Source: Phenylobacterium sp. (GTDB taxonomy: Bacteria > Pseudomonadota > Alphaproteobacteria > Caulobacterales > Caulobacteraceae). Taken from it: a DNA stretch of 54,935 nucleotides. Under the pieces are notes generated by a model. That model saw nothing but the letters and a program-made list of their open reading frames with translations, did not search any database and was not told where the DNA came from. Shown here piece by piece: positions 1 through 7,079 of this stretch. Each line of letters opens with the position of its first letter. The stretch's first letter is position 1. The translations under genes and the position numbers were made by a program. The stretch spans positions 1 through 54,935 of the forward strand of contig NZ_JANXWD010000013.1 of assembly GCF_025351295.1 (NCBI RefSeq). Direction: 5' to 3'.

Positions 1-20
1 GAGGGCCGATTTTCGCCCTC
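1..20. terminator. Small hairpin at window edge
   Basis: A 6-bp perfect stem (1-6 pairs with 15-20) with an 8-nt loop. There is no T-run after it on the + strand. It could end a transcript entering from the left, but the upstream gene is outside the window, so the assignment is tentative. Confidence 0.25.
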
Positions 21-56
21 TCATGGCCCTTCCGCTCAAACAGGCAAAATCTCGTA

Positions 57-132
57 GTTGAAATAATTGGGTTTTCTGAATCTCTAGGGCTGCAAACTTG
101 CGCCTCAGGCACCCCAAAAAACCTATTTCAAC
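57..132. repeat. AT-rich imperfect inverted repeat
   Basis: The left arm at 57-75 and the right arm at 116-132 are near reverse complements with small bulges, separated by about 40 nt. The stretch is strikingly AT-rich compared with the rest of the window. It could be a structured RNA end, a degenerate mobile-element end or a promoter region. No protein is evident. Confidence 0.3.
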
Positions 133-144
133 AACCTGCTAACT

Positions 145-317
145 CTTTGAATTAGAGCGCGTCGGGCGGCGAAACCGGGATCCACTTTCGCCTGACGCGC
201 TGTAGAGCACGACAGCTTGAAGTGGATACCGGTTCAAGCGCCCGTCATGCTCTAAACTTTTGATTTAGAGCCTTTTTGTCCGGTTCAACTGATTCCATTT
301 GAACCGGAAAGGCTCTA
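145..317. repeat. Array of three palindromic repeat units
   Basis: Three palindromes lie end to end at 154-201, 203-254 and 266-317. The second and third begin TAGAGC and end GCTCTA. The first two share an AAGTGGATnCCGGTT-like core, inverted in unit 1. The 57 bp at 145-201 recur exactly at 42452-42508. These resemble the dispersed palindromic elements common between genes in alphaproteobacteria. The remainder of 1-398 contains no supportable gene, apart from a GTCATCCCGG half-element at 352-361. Confidence 0.8.
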
Positions 318-398
318 GGCTCCCCACGCCATTGGATTTGCAACAAAGCCCGTCATCCCGGCCGAAAGCCCGCGTTTACGGCGGCCCGGCCCCGGTGT

Positions 399-839
399 TC
401 ATCCCTGGCCAGCCTTCGGCGCCTTGGCGAGCTGCGCCTCGCGCCAGCCCTGCTCCTGGGCGATCAGCTCCGGCGTGGCGATGCCCTCGAAGTCCTCGGG
501 CTCGAAGAACGGGCGCAGCTCCAGCTCCGTGTCCTCCATGGGCGCTTTGCGCGCCCAGGCCACCGCCTCGGCGAAGTCGGCGACCTGCCAGATCCAGTAG
601 CCGCCGATCACTTCCTTGGTCTCGGTGAAGGGGCCGTCCAGCACCATCGCCTTGCGGCCGCTCCACCGGATGCGGGCGCCGGCCACGGACAGCGGCTTCA
701 GGCCGCCGCCATCGACCATCACGCCGGCGGCGATCAGTTCGTCGTTGTACTTGCCCATCTCGGCCACGGCCTCGGCGCTCGGCATCCGGTCGGCGGCGGT
801 CGCGGACTGATAGGGCTTCACCATCACCATCACACGCAT
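399..839 (-). CDS. YCII-related (DGPF-type) domain protein
   Basis: This 146-aa protein starts MRVMVMVKPYQS and carries the features of the YCII/DGPF fold: a short ferredoxin-like alpha+beta protein with a central GPFTETKEVIGGYWI segment that matches the DGPFTE signature. Family members are often encoded near ECF sigma factors, but none is visible here and the biochemical role is unknown. I chose the ATG at 837-839 because AAGGAGATAT lies just upstream on the minus strand. An open frame extends further to 917 but has no comparable ribosome site. The protein has no signal peptide or membrane segment, so it is probably cytoplasmic. Confidence 0.85.
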   Translation of the reverse strand: MRVMVMVKPYQSATAADRMPSAEAVAEMGKYNDELIAAGVMVDGGGLKPLSVAGARIRWSGRKAMVLDGPFTETKEVIGGYWIWQVADFAEAVAWARKAPMEDTELELRPFFEPEDFEGIATPELIAQEQGWREAQLAKAPKAGQG

Positions 840-947
840 CGGATATCTCCTTCGGTTCTCAGTGGATCGGGCGACCCTGACGCACGGAGGACGAACGGGC
901 GACACCGCGCCCGACAAATGACCGGCTGGAAGTTTTCGCCAGCCGCT

Positions 948-2318
948 TCAACACTCCGCCAGGTTCACGGCCAGGCCGCCCAGCGAGGTCTCCTTGTAGA
1001 TGTGGCTCATGTCCTGGCCGGTGCGCTTCATGGTGGCGATCACCTTGTCCAGGCTGACCGAGTGCTGGCCGTCGCCCAGCATGGCCAGGCGCGCGGCGTC
1101 GATGGCCTTCACCGCGCCCATGGCGTTACGCTCGATGCAGGGGATCTGCACCAGCCCGCCGATCGGGTCGCAGGTGAGGCCCAGGTTGTGCTCCATGGCG
1201 ATCTCGGCGGCGTTCTCGATCTGGGCGTTGGACGCGCCCAGCGCGGCCGCCAGCCCCGCCGCCGCCATCGAGCAGGCCACCCCCACCTCGCCCTGGCAGC
1301 CCACCTCGGCGCCGGAGATCGAGGCGTTCTTCTTGTAGAGCGTGCCGATGGCCGCGGCGGTCAGCAGGAAGTTCCGCCGCCCGCCGGCCGTGCCCTGGTG
1401 GAAGCGGTCGTAGTAGCGCAGCACCGCCGGCAGCAGTCCCGCCGCGCCATTCGTGGGCGCCGTCACCACCTTGCCCCCCGCCGCGTTCTCCTCGTTCACC
1501 GCCAAGGCCCAGAGGTTGACCCAGTCCAGGGCCGCCAGCGGGTCGGTGATCTGCCGCTCGGCGTTGTTGACCAGGTGGCTCCAGATGCCATGCGCGCGGC
1601 GGGTGACCTTCAGCGCGCCGGGCAGGACGCCGGGGGTCTTCATGCCGCGCTCGATGCAGGCGTACATGGCGGCGACCAGCGCATCGAGGCCGGCCTCGAT
1701 CTCGGGGTCGGCGCGCAGCATCCGCTCGTTGGCCATCATCAGGTCGCCGATCGTGAGGCCCGCCCCCTGGGCCTGCTCCAGCAACTCCGCACCGGACTCG
1801 AACGGGTAGGGGGCGGGCAGGGCGCGGGCGGGCGCGGTGTTCTGGCCGATCTCGTCCTCGTCGCGCACGAAGCCGCCGCCGATGGAGAAGTAGGTGCGCT
1901 CGGCGAGGACCGATCCGTCGGCGTCGAAGGCGGCGAATTTCAGCGCGTTGGGATGCTGCGGCAGCCGCGTGCGGCCGGCCCAGACCAGATCTCGCGCCTC
2001 ATCGAAGGCGATCTCGTGAGTCCCGCCCAGCTTCAGGCGGCCCTCGGTGCGCGCCGCCAGGACCACGGCGTCGCCCGCGTCGGGGTCGAGCGTCCGCGGC
2101 TCGAACCCCGCCAGCCCCAGGATCACCGCCCGGTCCGTCGCATGCCCCCGCCCGGTCAACGCCAGCGACGCATAGAGCGTGGTTTCGACCCGGGCCGCGC
2201 GCCCCACGTCCGCTCCCAGCCAGGCCAGGAACCGCCCCGCCGCCGTCATCGGCCCCATCGTATGCGAACTGGAAGGACCGACCCCCAGCTTGAACAGGTC
2301 GAAGACGCTGACGTTCAT
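948..2318 (-). CDS. sdaA: L-serine ammonia-lyase (L-serine dehydratase), single-chain
   Basis: This enzyme deaminates L-serine to pyruvate and ammonia using an oxygen-sensitive 4Fe-4S cluster. The 456-aa protein is the single-chain form, with the beta domain first ([10 protein letters not shown] at about residues 14-23) and the alpha domain second. Cluster-region cysteines occur in [16 protein letters not shown] and [12 protein letters not shown] near the C-terminus. [12 protein letters not shown] at 2316-2318 is the usual family N-terminus; an in-frame ATG at 2334-2336 is the alternative. A palindromic repeat (2332-2419) lies immediately upstream and separates it from the co-directional peptidase gene, so whether the two share a transcript is unclear. 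Confidence 0.95.
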   Translation of the reverse strand: MNVSVFDLFKLGVGPSSSHTMGPMTAAGRFLAWLGADVGRAARVETTLYASLALTGRGHATDRAVILGLAGFEPRTLDPDAGDAVVLAARTEGRLKLGGTHEIAFDEARDLVWAGRTRLPQHPNALKFAAFDADGSVLAERTYFSIGGGFVRDEDEIGQNTAPARALPAPYPFESGAELLEQAQGAGLTIGDLMMANERMLRADPEIEAGLDALVAAMYACIERGMKTPGVLPGALKVTRRAHGIWSHLVNNAERQITDPLAALDWVNLWALAVNEENAAGGKVVTAPTNGAAGLLPAVLRYYDRFHQGTAGGRRNFLLTAAAIGTLYKKNASISGAEVGCQGEVGVACSMAAAGLAAALGASNAQIENAAEIAMEHNLGLTCDPIGGLVQIPCIERNAMGAVKAIDAARLAMLGDGQHSVSLDKVIATMKRTGQDMSHIYKETSLGGLAVNLAEC

Positions 2319-2331
2319 TCCGTTAGAGCCC

Positions 2332-2419
2332 GTCATCCCGGCCAAGCGAAGCGCAGAGCCGGGACCCATCCTCGGTGCGCCTGGGTCCCGGATCGATCCT
2401 TCGGATCGTCCGGGATGAC
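2332..2419. repeat. GTCATCCCGG-type palindromic element
   Basis: The outer arms GTCATCCCGG (2332-2341) and CCGGGATGAC (2410-2419) are perfect reverse complements. A second nested perfect pair, GGGACCCA (2361-2368) and TGGGTCCC (2382-2389), lies inside. This is a dispersed intergenic hairpin element of a kind frequent in alphaproteobacteria. It fills most of the space between the sdaA start and the M13 peptidase stop, and could act as a transcript-stabilising or attenuating structure. Confidence 0.8.
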
Positions 2420-2471
2420 AACCCTTTTTGCGCGCGGCCGACGACCGGGAGAGGGGGTATCGACCCCATCG

Positions 2472-4550
2472 TCACCAGATCTGCGCGCGCGCTCCGGGCG
2501 CGAGGTAGAGCCGGTCGCCGGGCGCGACGGCGTAGGCGCGCACCCAGGCCTCCAGGTTGCGGACCAGGTCGGCGCGGTATTCGCCCGGGGCGTGGGTGTC
2601 CGTGGCGATCTGTTGGCGCAGGGCCGCGTCGGTCTGCTGTCTGCGCCAGCGCCGGGCGAAGGCCAGGAAGAAGCGCTGGTCGCCGGTCAGGCCGTCCTTG
2701 ACGATGTCGGGCTTGCCGCCCAGCGACAGGACGTAGGCGTCGTGGGCCACCAGCAGCCCTGCGAGGTCGGCGCTGCTCTCGCCCAGGACCTGCTGTCCTT
2801 TCACGCAAAGCTCCGGCTTCGGGCAATAGGCGTCGAACTGCGCGGCCAGCGGCGCCAGGGCGGCGCGGTAGCGCGCCAGGTCGTCCGGGGTCCACCACCG
2901 GACCAGGCTTCCCCGCGCATCGTAGATACTGCCCAGTTCGTCGAAGCTGTGGCCGATCTCATGGGCCATGCCCGCGCCGGCGGAGCCGTAGTTCGCCGCG
3001 GCGTCGCCCCCGGCGTCGAAGAACGGCGGCTGCAGGAGGCCGGCGGAGAATTGCAGGGCGTTCGGGCTGAAGTTGATGTTGGCGCCGACCTCTTGCGGCG
3101 GCGCCAGGAGCCAGTCGCGCGGATCGACCGGCCGGCCAAGCTTGGCCAGTTCGCGCCGATAGGCGAAGGCCTCGGCCCGGCGCAGGTTGCCGTAGGCGTC
3201 GTCGCGCCTGACCGTGAGCCCGGAATAGTCGATCCAGGTGTCGGGGTAGCCGACCCCGACCCTGACCGCCGCCAGCTTGGCCAGAGCGGTGTCGCGGGTC
3301 GCGGGCGACATCCAGCCGAGCCTGGCGATGCGGGCGCGGAACGCGGTGCGGATGTTCTCCACCATCGCCGTGGCGGCGGCCTTGGCCTGGGGCGGGAAAT
3401 ATCGCGCGACATAGAGCTGGCCGATGTCCTCGCTGAGGGCCGCCGTGGTCGCGGCGATGGCCTGTTGCGCGCGGGCCTCCTGGGCGGCGGCGGGCGTCGC
3501 CGGCGGGCGGCCGGACAGGCGGCCGAGGAAGGCGGCGTCCTCCTCGCCGAAGGCCTTGGGAAGCGCCGCCGAAGCGTGGGCGATGAGATGGAAGGCGAGA
3601 TAATCCTGCCACGCCGCGATCGGCTGGGCGCTGACCAGCGCCGCCGCGCCGACCACCGCCGACGGTTGCCACACGACGAACACGTCCTGCCGGTCCAGGC
3701 GGGCGGCCTTGAACCAGGCGGCCCAGTCCAGACCCGGCGCCCGGGTGGCGAAGTCCGCCCGGCGCCACGGATTGTCGGTCGTGAACACATCGGCCAGGTC
3801 GTCCGCCGGGGCGTGCGTCCTCGCGATGGCGACCTCCAGGTCCAGGACCCGCCCGGCGCGGACGTCGGCGAGGTCGAAACCGGCCAGCTTCAGGATCGCC
3901 GCGACGTGCGCCCGATAGAGGTCGCGCCGCGCGGCTTTCCCGGCGCTGGCGTCGAGATAGTCGTCGCGGTCCGGCAGCCCCAGTCCGCCCTGCACCACAT
4001 GCGCCGCGTAGCGATCAGCGTCGTGGAAGCTCTGATGGATCCAGACGCCGAACAGGCCGTCGGTCTGGCTATTGGTTCCGTCGTCGAGCCGCAGCGCACG
4101 TCCGAGATAGGCCGAGAGTGCGCGGCGGTCGCGGATGGCGGCGATGGCGGCCAGCTCCCCCGAAAGCGGCTGGAGGCCCTTCGCCTCGATGCCGGCCACG
4201 TCCATCCAGCTGGCGTAGACGTCGCCAACCCGCTTGGCGCGCGCCGAGGCCGGGGCCTTGGCGGCGTCCTCGACCAGGTCCCGGACCCGCCGTGCGGCCT
4301 GGTCCTTCAACATGGCCCCGGTATCGTATCGGGACCGGCCCTGCGGCAGCGGCATGGTCTTCAGCCAGACGTCGTTGGCGTACCGGTAGAAGTCGTCGCC
4401 GGGCCGGACCGCGGCGTCCGCCGCAGGGGCTGCGGGTTGCCCGCGCGCCGCGCCCGACAGGATCACGGTGGTGAGCCCGACCGCATAGGCGAGGCCGAGG
4501 GCTCTGGCGCGTTGCGTTGTCGACCTGGTCGGCCATGGGGGGGTCGGCAT
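2472..4550 (-). CDS. M13 family zinc metallopeptidase (neprilysin/PepO type), secreted
   Basis: This 692-aa protein is a zinc endopeptidase of the gluzincin M13 family. The zinc motif HEIGH is at residues 530-534 and the third ligand is in GESSADLAG (Glu591, with Asp595). The segment before HEIGH matches the family pattern (SAGLLQPPFFD then NYGSAGAGMAHEIGH). The N-terminus is basic followed by a hydrophobic stretch ending in Ala/Gly, consistent with export to the periplasm, perhaps as a lipid-free secreted enzyme. It ends in QIW; the family usually ends CxVW, so the conserved cysteine is absent. The ATG at 4548-4550 has a GATGAGG ribosome site upstream. Confidence 0.93.
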   Translation of the reverse strand: MPTPPWPTRSTTQRARALGLAYAVGLTTVILSGAARGQPAAPAADAAVRPGDDFYRYANDVWLKTMPLPQGRSRYDTGAMLKDQAARRVRDLVEDAAKAPASARAKRVGDVYASWMDVAGIEAKGLQPLSGELAAIAAIRDRRALSAYLGRALRLDDGTNSQTDGLFGVWIHQSFHDADRYAAHVVQGGLGLPDRDDYLDASAGKAARRDLYRAHVAAILKLAGFDLADVRAGRVLDLEVAIARTHAPADDLADVFTTDNPWRRADFATRAPGLDWAAWFKAARLDRQDVFVVWQPSAVVGAAALVSAQPIAAWQDYLAFHLIAHASAALPKAFGEEDAAFLGRLSGRPPATPAAAQEARAQQAIAATTAALSEDIGQLYVARYFPPQAKAAATAMVENIRTAFRARIARLGWMSPATRDTALAKLAAVRVGVGYPDTWIDYSGLTVRRDDAYGNLRRAEAFAYRRELAKLGRPVDPRDWLLAPPQEVGANINFSPNALQFSAGLLQPPFFDAGGDAAANYGSAGAGMAHEIGHSFDELGSIYDARGSLVRWWTPDDLARYRAALAPLAAQFDAYCPKPELCVKGQQVLGESSADLAGLLVAHDAYVLSLGGKPDIVKDGLTGDQRFFLAFARRWRRQQTDAALRQQIATDTHAPGEYRADLVRNLEAWVRAYAVAPGDRLYLAPGARAQIW

Positions 4551-4723
4551 CCATGGACCTCATCGTGACGGCCGGCCTGGCCGTCCTCGTTCGCGCTCGA
4601 TGGTGAGGCCCAGGCGCGTGCGTCGCCATAAGCAAGACGACGGCGGAGCGTGGCGAAACGATTGAAAATCAAGGGGCCGCTAGGCGGATCGGCGGCGTCC
4701 GGGACCTGGTCGCCGCCCGCCGC

Positions 4724-5623
4724 TCAGCTCATGGCGGGCGCGCTCGGCGGCGGGTCGCCCGGCAGGGGGATGAATTCGTCGTGGTCAGCGTCCGGCAGCT
4801 TCATCCGGCCGGCGCGCCAGTCGGCCTTGGCCTGGTCGAGGCGTTCCTGCGACGAGGAGACGAAGTTCCACTCGATGAACCGTGGCCCCACCGGCTCGCC
4901 GCCCAGCAGCATGACGATGGCGTCGGTGACGGCGGTGAACAGCACCGGCTGGCCCGCCTTGAACACGATCATCTGGCCCGGGTGGAACTGGCGCCCCTCC
5001 ACCTCGACCAAGCCCCGCGCCACATAGGCGGCGCGTTCGGGATATTCCGCCGGCAGCTCCGCCTGGGCGCCGGCCCGCAGGCGCCAGTGGCAGTAGAACA
5101 GGGGCGAGTGGGTCTTCACCTTCGCCTCGGCGCCCCAGCCCTTGCCGGCCACCAGCCGGCTCCAGAGCTTTCCGTCCGGGCTCTCGTAGGTCGGCAGATC
5201 GCGCTCGCCGTGGTTGGCGAAGCTGGGCGCCATCTCCTCCAGCTCGGTCGGCAGCGCCACCCAGGCCTGGATGCCGTGCATCGTCCCGCCGTGGGCGCGC
5301 AGGGTCTCGAACCGCTCGGAGTGGGTGATGCCCTTGCCGGCGGTCATCCAGTTGACCTCGCCAGGGTTGATCTCCTGGATCGCGCCGACGCTGTCGCGGT
5401 GGGTGATGTGGCCGTCGAACAGGTAGGTGACGGTCGACAGGCCGATGTGCGGGTGCGGGCGGACGTCGACGGTCTTGGCGAAGCCGGCCTGGAAGTCCAC
5501 CGGCCCCATATGGTCGAAGAACACGAAGGGCCCGACCATCCGGTGCTTGGCGTAGGGCAGCACACGACCCACCTCGAAGCCGCCGAGGTCCTTGCGGCGC
5601 TGGTCGATGACGAGTTCGATCAT
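4724..5623 (-). CDS. Pirin family protein
   Basis: This 299-aa two-cupin protein matches pirin along its length. The four metal-ligand positions known from human pirin are present: His57 and His59 in RPHPHIG, His101 and Glu103 in GITHSE. FFDHMGP near residue 36 is the family signature. Bacterial pirins are metal-binding cytoplasmic proteins; some have quercetin 2,3-dioxygenase activity and others affect central metabolism, so the substrate cannot be told from sequence. It stands alone between the DUF6338 relic and the M13 peptidase, all on the minus strand. Confidence 0.93.
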   Translation of the reverse strand: MIELVIDQRRKDLGGFEVGRVLPYAKHRMVGPFVFFDHMGPVDFQAGFAKTVDVRPHPHIGLSTVTYLFDGHITHRDSVGAIQEINPGEVNWMTAGKGITHSERFETLRAHGGTMHGIQAWVALPTELEEMAPSFANHGERDLPTYESPDGKLWSRLVAGKGWGAEAKVKTHSPLFYCHWRLRAGAQAELPAEYPERAAYVARGLVEVEGRQFHPGQMIVFKAGQPVLFTAVTDAIVMLLGGEPVGPRFIEWNFVSSSQERLDQAKADWRAGRMKLPDADHDEFIPLPGDPPPSAPAMS

Positions 5624-5811
5624 CTACGTCTTGGGTGGTGTTGGCTCTCGCGCCACACGCGTGAAAGCGCCGGCTGCGGCATCTCGTGTGGCCCACCCGC
5701 CGGTCACCGATCCACCGTGAGGCGGATTTTTTGGGCCGTCCGCTTTCGGCGAATAGCCGTCACGAATGACCTGAATGTGAGTGTTTGCCGACTTGCGCGC
5801 CGCCACGAGAA

Positions 5812-6432
5812 TTATCCTTGTCCTGCAGGATCGTCGCATAAGAGTTCAACCCAAACATAATCGCTTCGATGGAAGATCGCACCCTTCGAGTTTGGCGCCG
5901 GCTTATCGAAGCGGCTGTTCTCGTCCAACGTCCAGACTTGCAGATAGAAGTCGCCGGAGTGCGGGTGCGCGGAGGCGAAGGACTCTCCGCCGAAATAGCC
6001 GGCGACCGTCGAACCATCTTGAAGATGAGCGATGACCCAGCACGGCTCGCTGGTGCTGAAGTAGGCGTCAAAGGCGGTTTTCTGCTCACCGAGCAACCAC
6101 CCGCCACGCAGTCCGTAGCGCTGCAGCAGACGAAACAGCGGCGGCCAAATGGCCGGTCCGATGATGCAGGCCAGGATCCCGTTGCCAATCACGGCTGGCC
6201 AGTAGCGCGGCCTCTGGGCGAGAATCTGGCTGTTCAGATAGATCGGTCAGAAGAAGACAAAGGCGTTCAGGAGCGAGAAGCCGACAACGTCAATCAAAGC
6301 TTCCGCAGCGGTGGTCTGCCGCCGATCCAAAAACCGATACAGCTTCAATGAAATGAAGCCTGCCAGGAACAGCACGATAATCGCCCAGAACTGGACCGGC
6401 GTGAGCGTGGCGATCTTGGCGAGGTCGTTCAC
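5812..6432 (-). pseudogene. DUF6338 membrane protein gene interrupted by in-frame TGA
   Basis: The frame starting with GTG at 6430-6432 encodes a hydrophobic N-terminus (VQFWAIIVLFLAGFISLKLY) and runs to a TGA at 6247-6249. The same frame continues without another stop to 5812. It gives a second hydrophobic stretch and the DUF6338 C-terminal signature GYFGGESFASAHPHSGDFYL. Read through, the product would be about 205 aa, which fits the family. Residues around the stop (AFVFF*PIYLNSQ) make TGG (Trp) to TGA the simplest explanation. A GTG at 6190-6192 could restart the C-terminal part, but that piece lacks the first membrane segment. It lies 7 nt downstream of the Lrp gene. Function of the family is unknown. 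Confidence 0.8.
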
Positions 6433-6439
6433 CGACGAC

Positions 6440-6937
6440 CTATCCCTGCGAACTCACATACGGGCTGATCAGCCCCAGCGGCGCGGCGGTGGTGTTCTTC
6501 ACCGAGCGGATGACGATGCGGCTCTCGATGTTGGAGACCAGGCCGAGGCCGAGGATCTTCTCGCGCAGGAATTCGTCGAAGGCGTGCATGTCGCGGGTGA
6601 CGATGCGCAGTTCGTAGTCGGCGGCGCCGGTGACCGTGGCGCACTGCACCACCTCGGCCAGCTTGCCGATGGCGGTCTCGAAGGCGTCCAGGTTGTCCTT
6701 GGTCGGCAGGCTGAGCTTGACGGTGCAGTAGACCTCGAAGCCCAGGCCCAGCTTGTCGCGGTCCAGGATGGTGACCCGGCGCTGGATGACGCCCGCATCC
6801 TCCAGCCGCTTGATGCGCCGCCAGCAGGGGCTGGAGGACAATCCGACCCGCTCGGCGATCTCGGCCACGGACAATCCGGCGTCGTGCTGGATAAGATCCA
6901 GAATCTTGGCATCGACGGCGTCGAGCACCTCAGACAA
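6440..6937 (-). CDS. Lrp/AsnC family transcriptional regulator
   Basis: This 165-aa regulator has an N-terminal winged helix-turn-helix (DAKILDLIQHDAGLSVAEIAE, continuing GLSSSPCWRRIKRLEDAGVI) and a C-terminal RAM/AsnC ligand-binding domain ending in RIVIRSVKNTTAAPL. Family members sense amino acids and often regulate a divergent neighbour. Here the divergent neighbour is a 2-oxoacid:ferredoxin oxidoreductase that degrades amino-acid-derived ketoacids, so local control of that gene is likely. A 15-nt inverted repeat in the 142-nt intergenic gap (7002-7016) is a candidate site. Confidence 0.93.
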   Translation of the reverse strand: MSEVLDAVDAKILDLIQHDAGLSVAEIAERVGLSSSPCWRRIKRLEDAGVIQRRVTILDRDKLGLGFEVYCTVKLSLPTKDNLDAFETAIGKLAEVVQCATVTGAADYELRIVTRDMHAFDEFLREKILGLGLVSNIESRIVIRSVKNTTAAPLGLISPYVSSQG

Positions 6938-7001
6938 CTTTTCCTCCTGCTATCGGCGTGAGAGCATACTGTTCTTGCCCCGGAACCGCTGGTCCGAGGC
7001 A

Positions 7002-7016
7002 TGCTTTTGGCAAGCA
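7002..7016. promoter_or_regulatory. Candidate Lrp-type operator (5-5-5 inverted repeat)
   Basis: TGCTT-ttggc-AAGCA has perfect 5-bp arms around a 5-nt spacer, the size of classical Lrp/AsnC sites. It lies between the divergent lrp-like and indolepyruvate oxidoreductase genes, 64 nt before the latter's start. Its role is inferred from position and symmetry only. Confidence 0.4.
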
Positions 7017-7079
7017 ATTGCGCCGGTCTTATATGATCTTGCAGGCGCCAAGGGGAGGCCCGAAAGGATAAAAATTGCG

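Noticed and set aside
918..4568. Very long + strand open frame (over 1200 codons) antisense to sdaA and the M13 peptidase
   Set aside because: Its translation is Arg/Gly/Ala/His-rich low-complexity with no domain, as expected from the antisense of GC-rich genes; the minus-strand genes have full family motifs.
6247..6249. Possible selenocysteine readthrough at the in-frame TGA of the DUF6338 gene
   Set aside because: No SECIS-like hairpin is evident after the TGA, the family is not redox-active, and Trp fits the context better than Sec.
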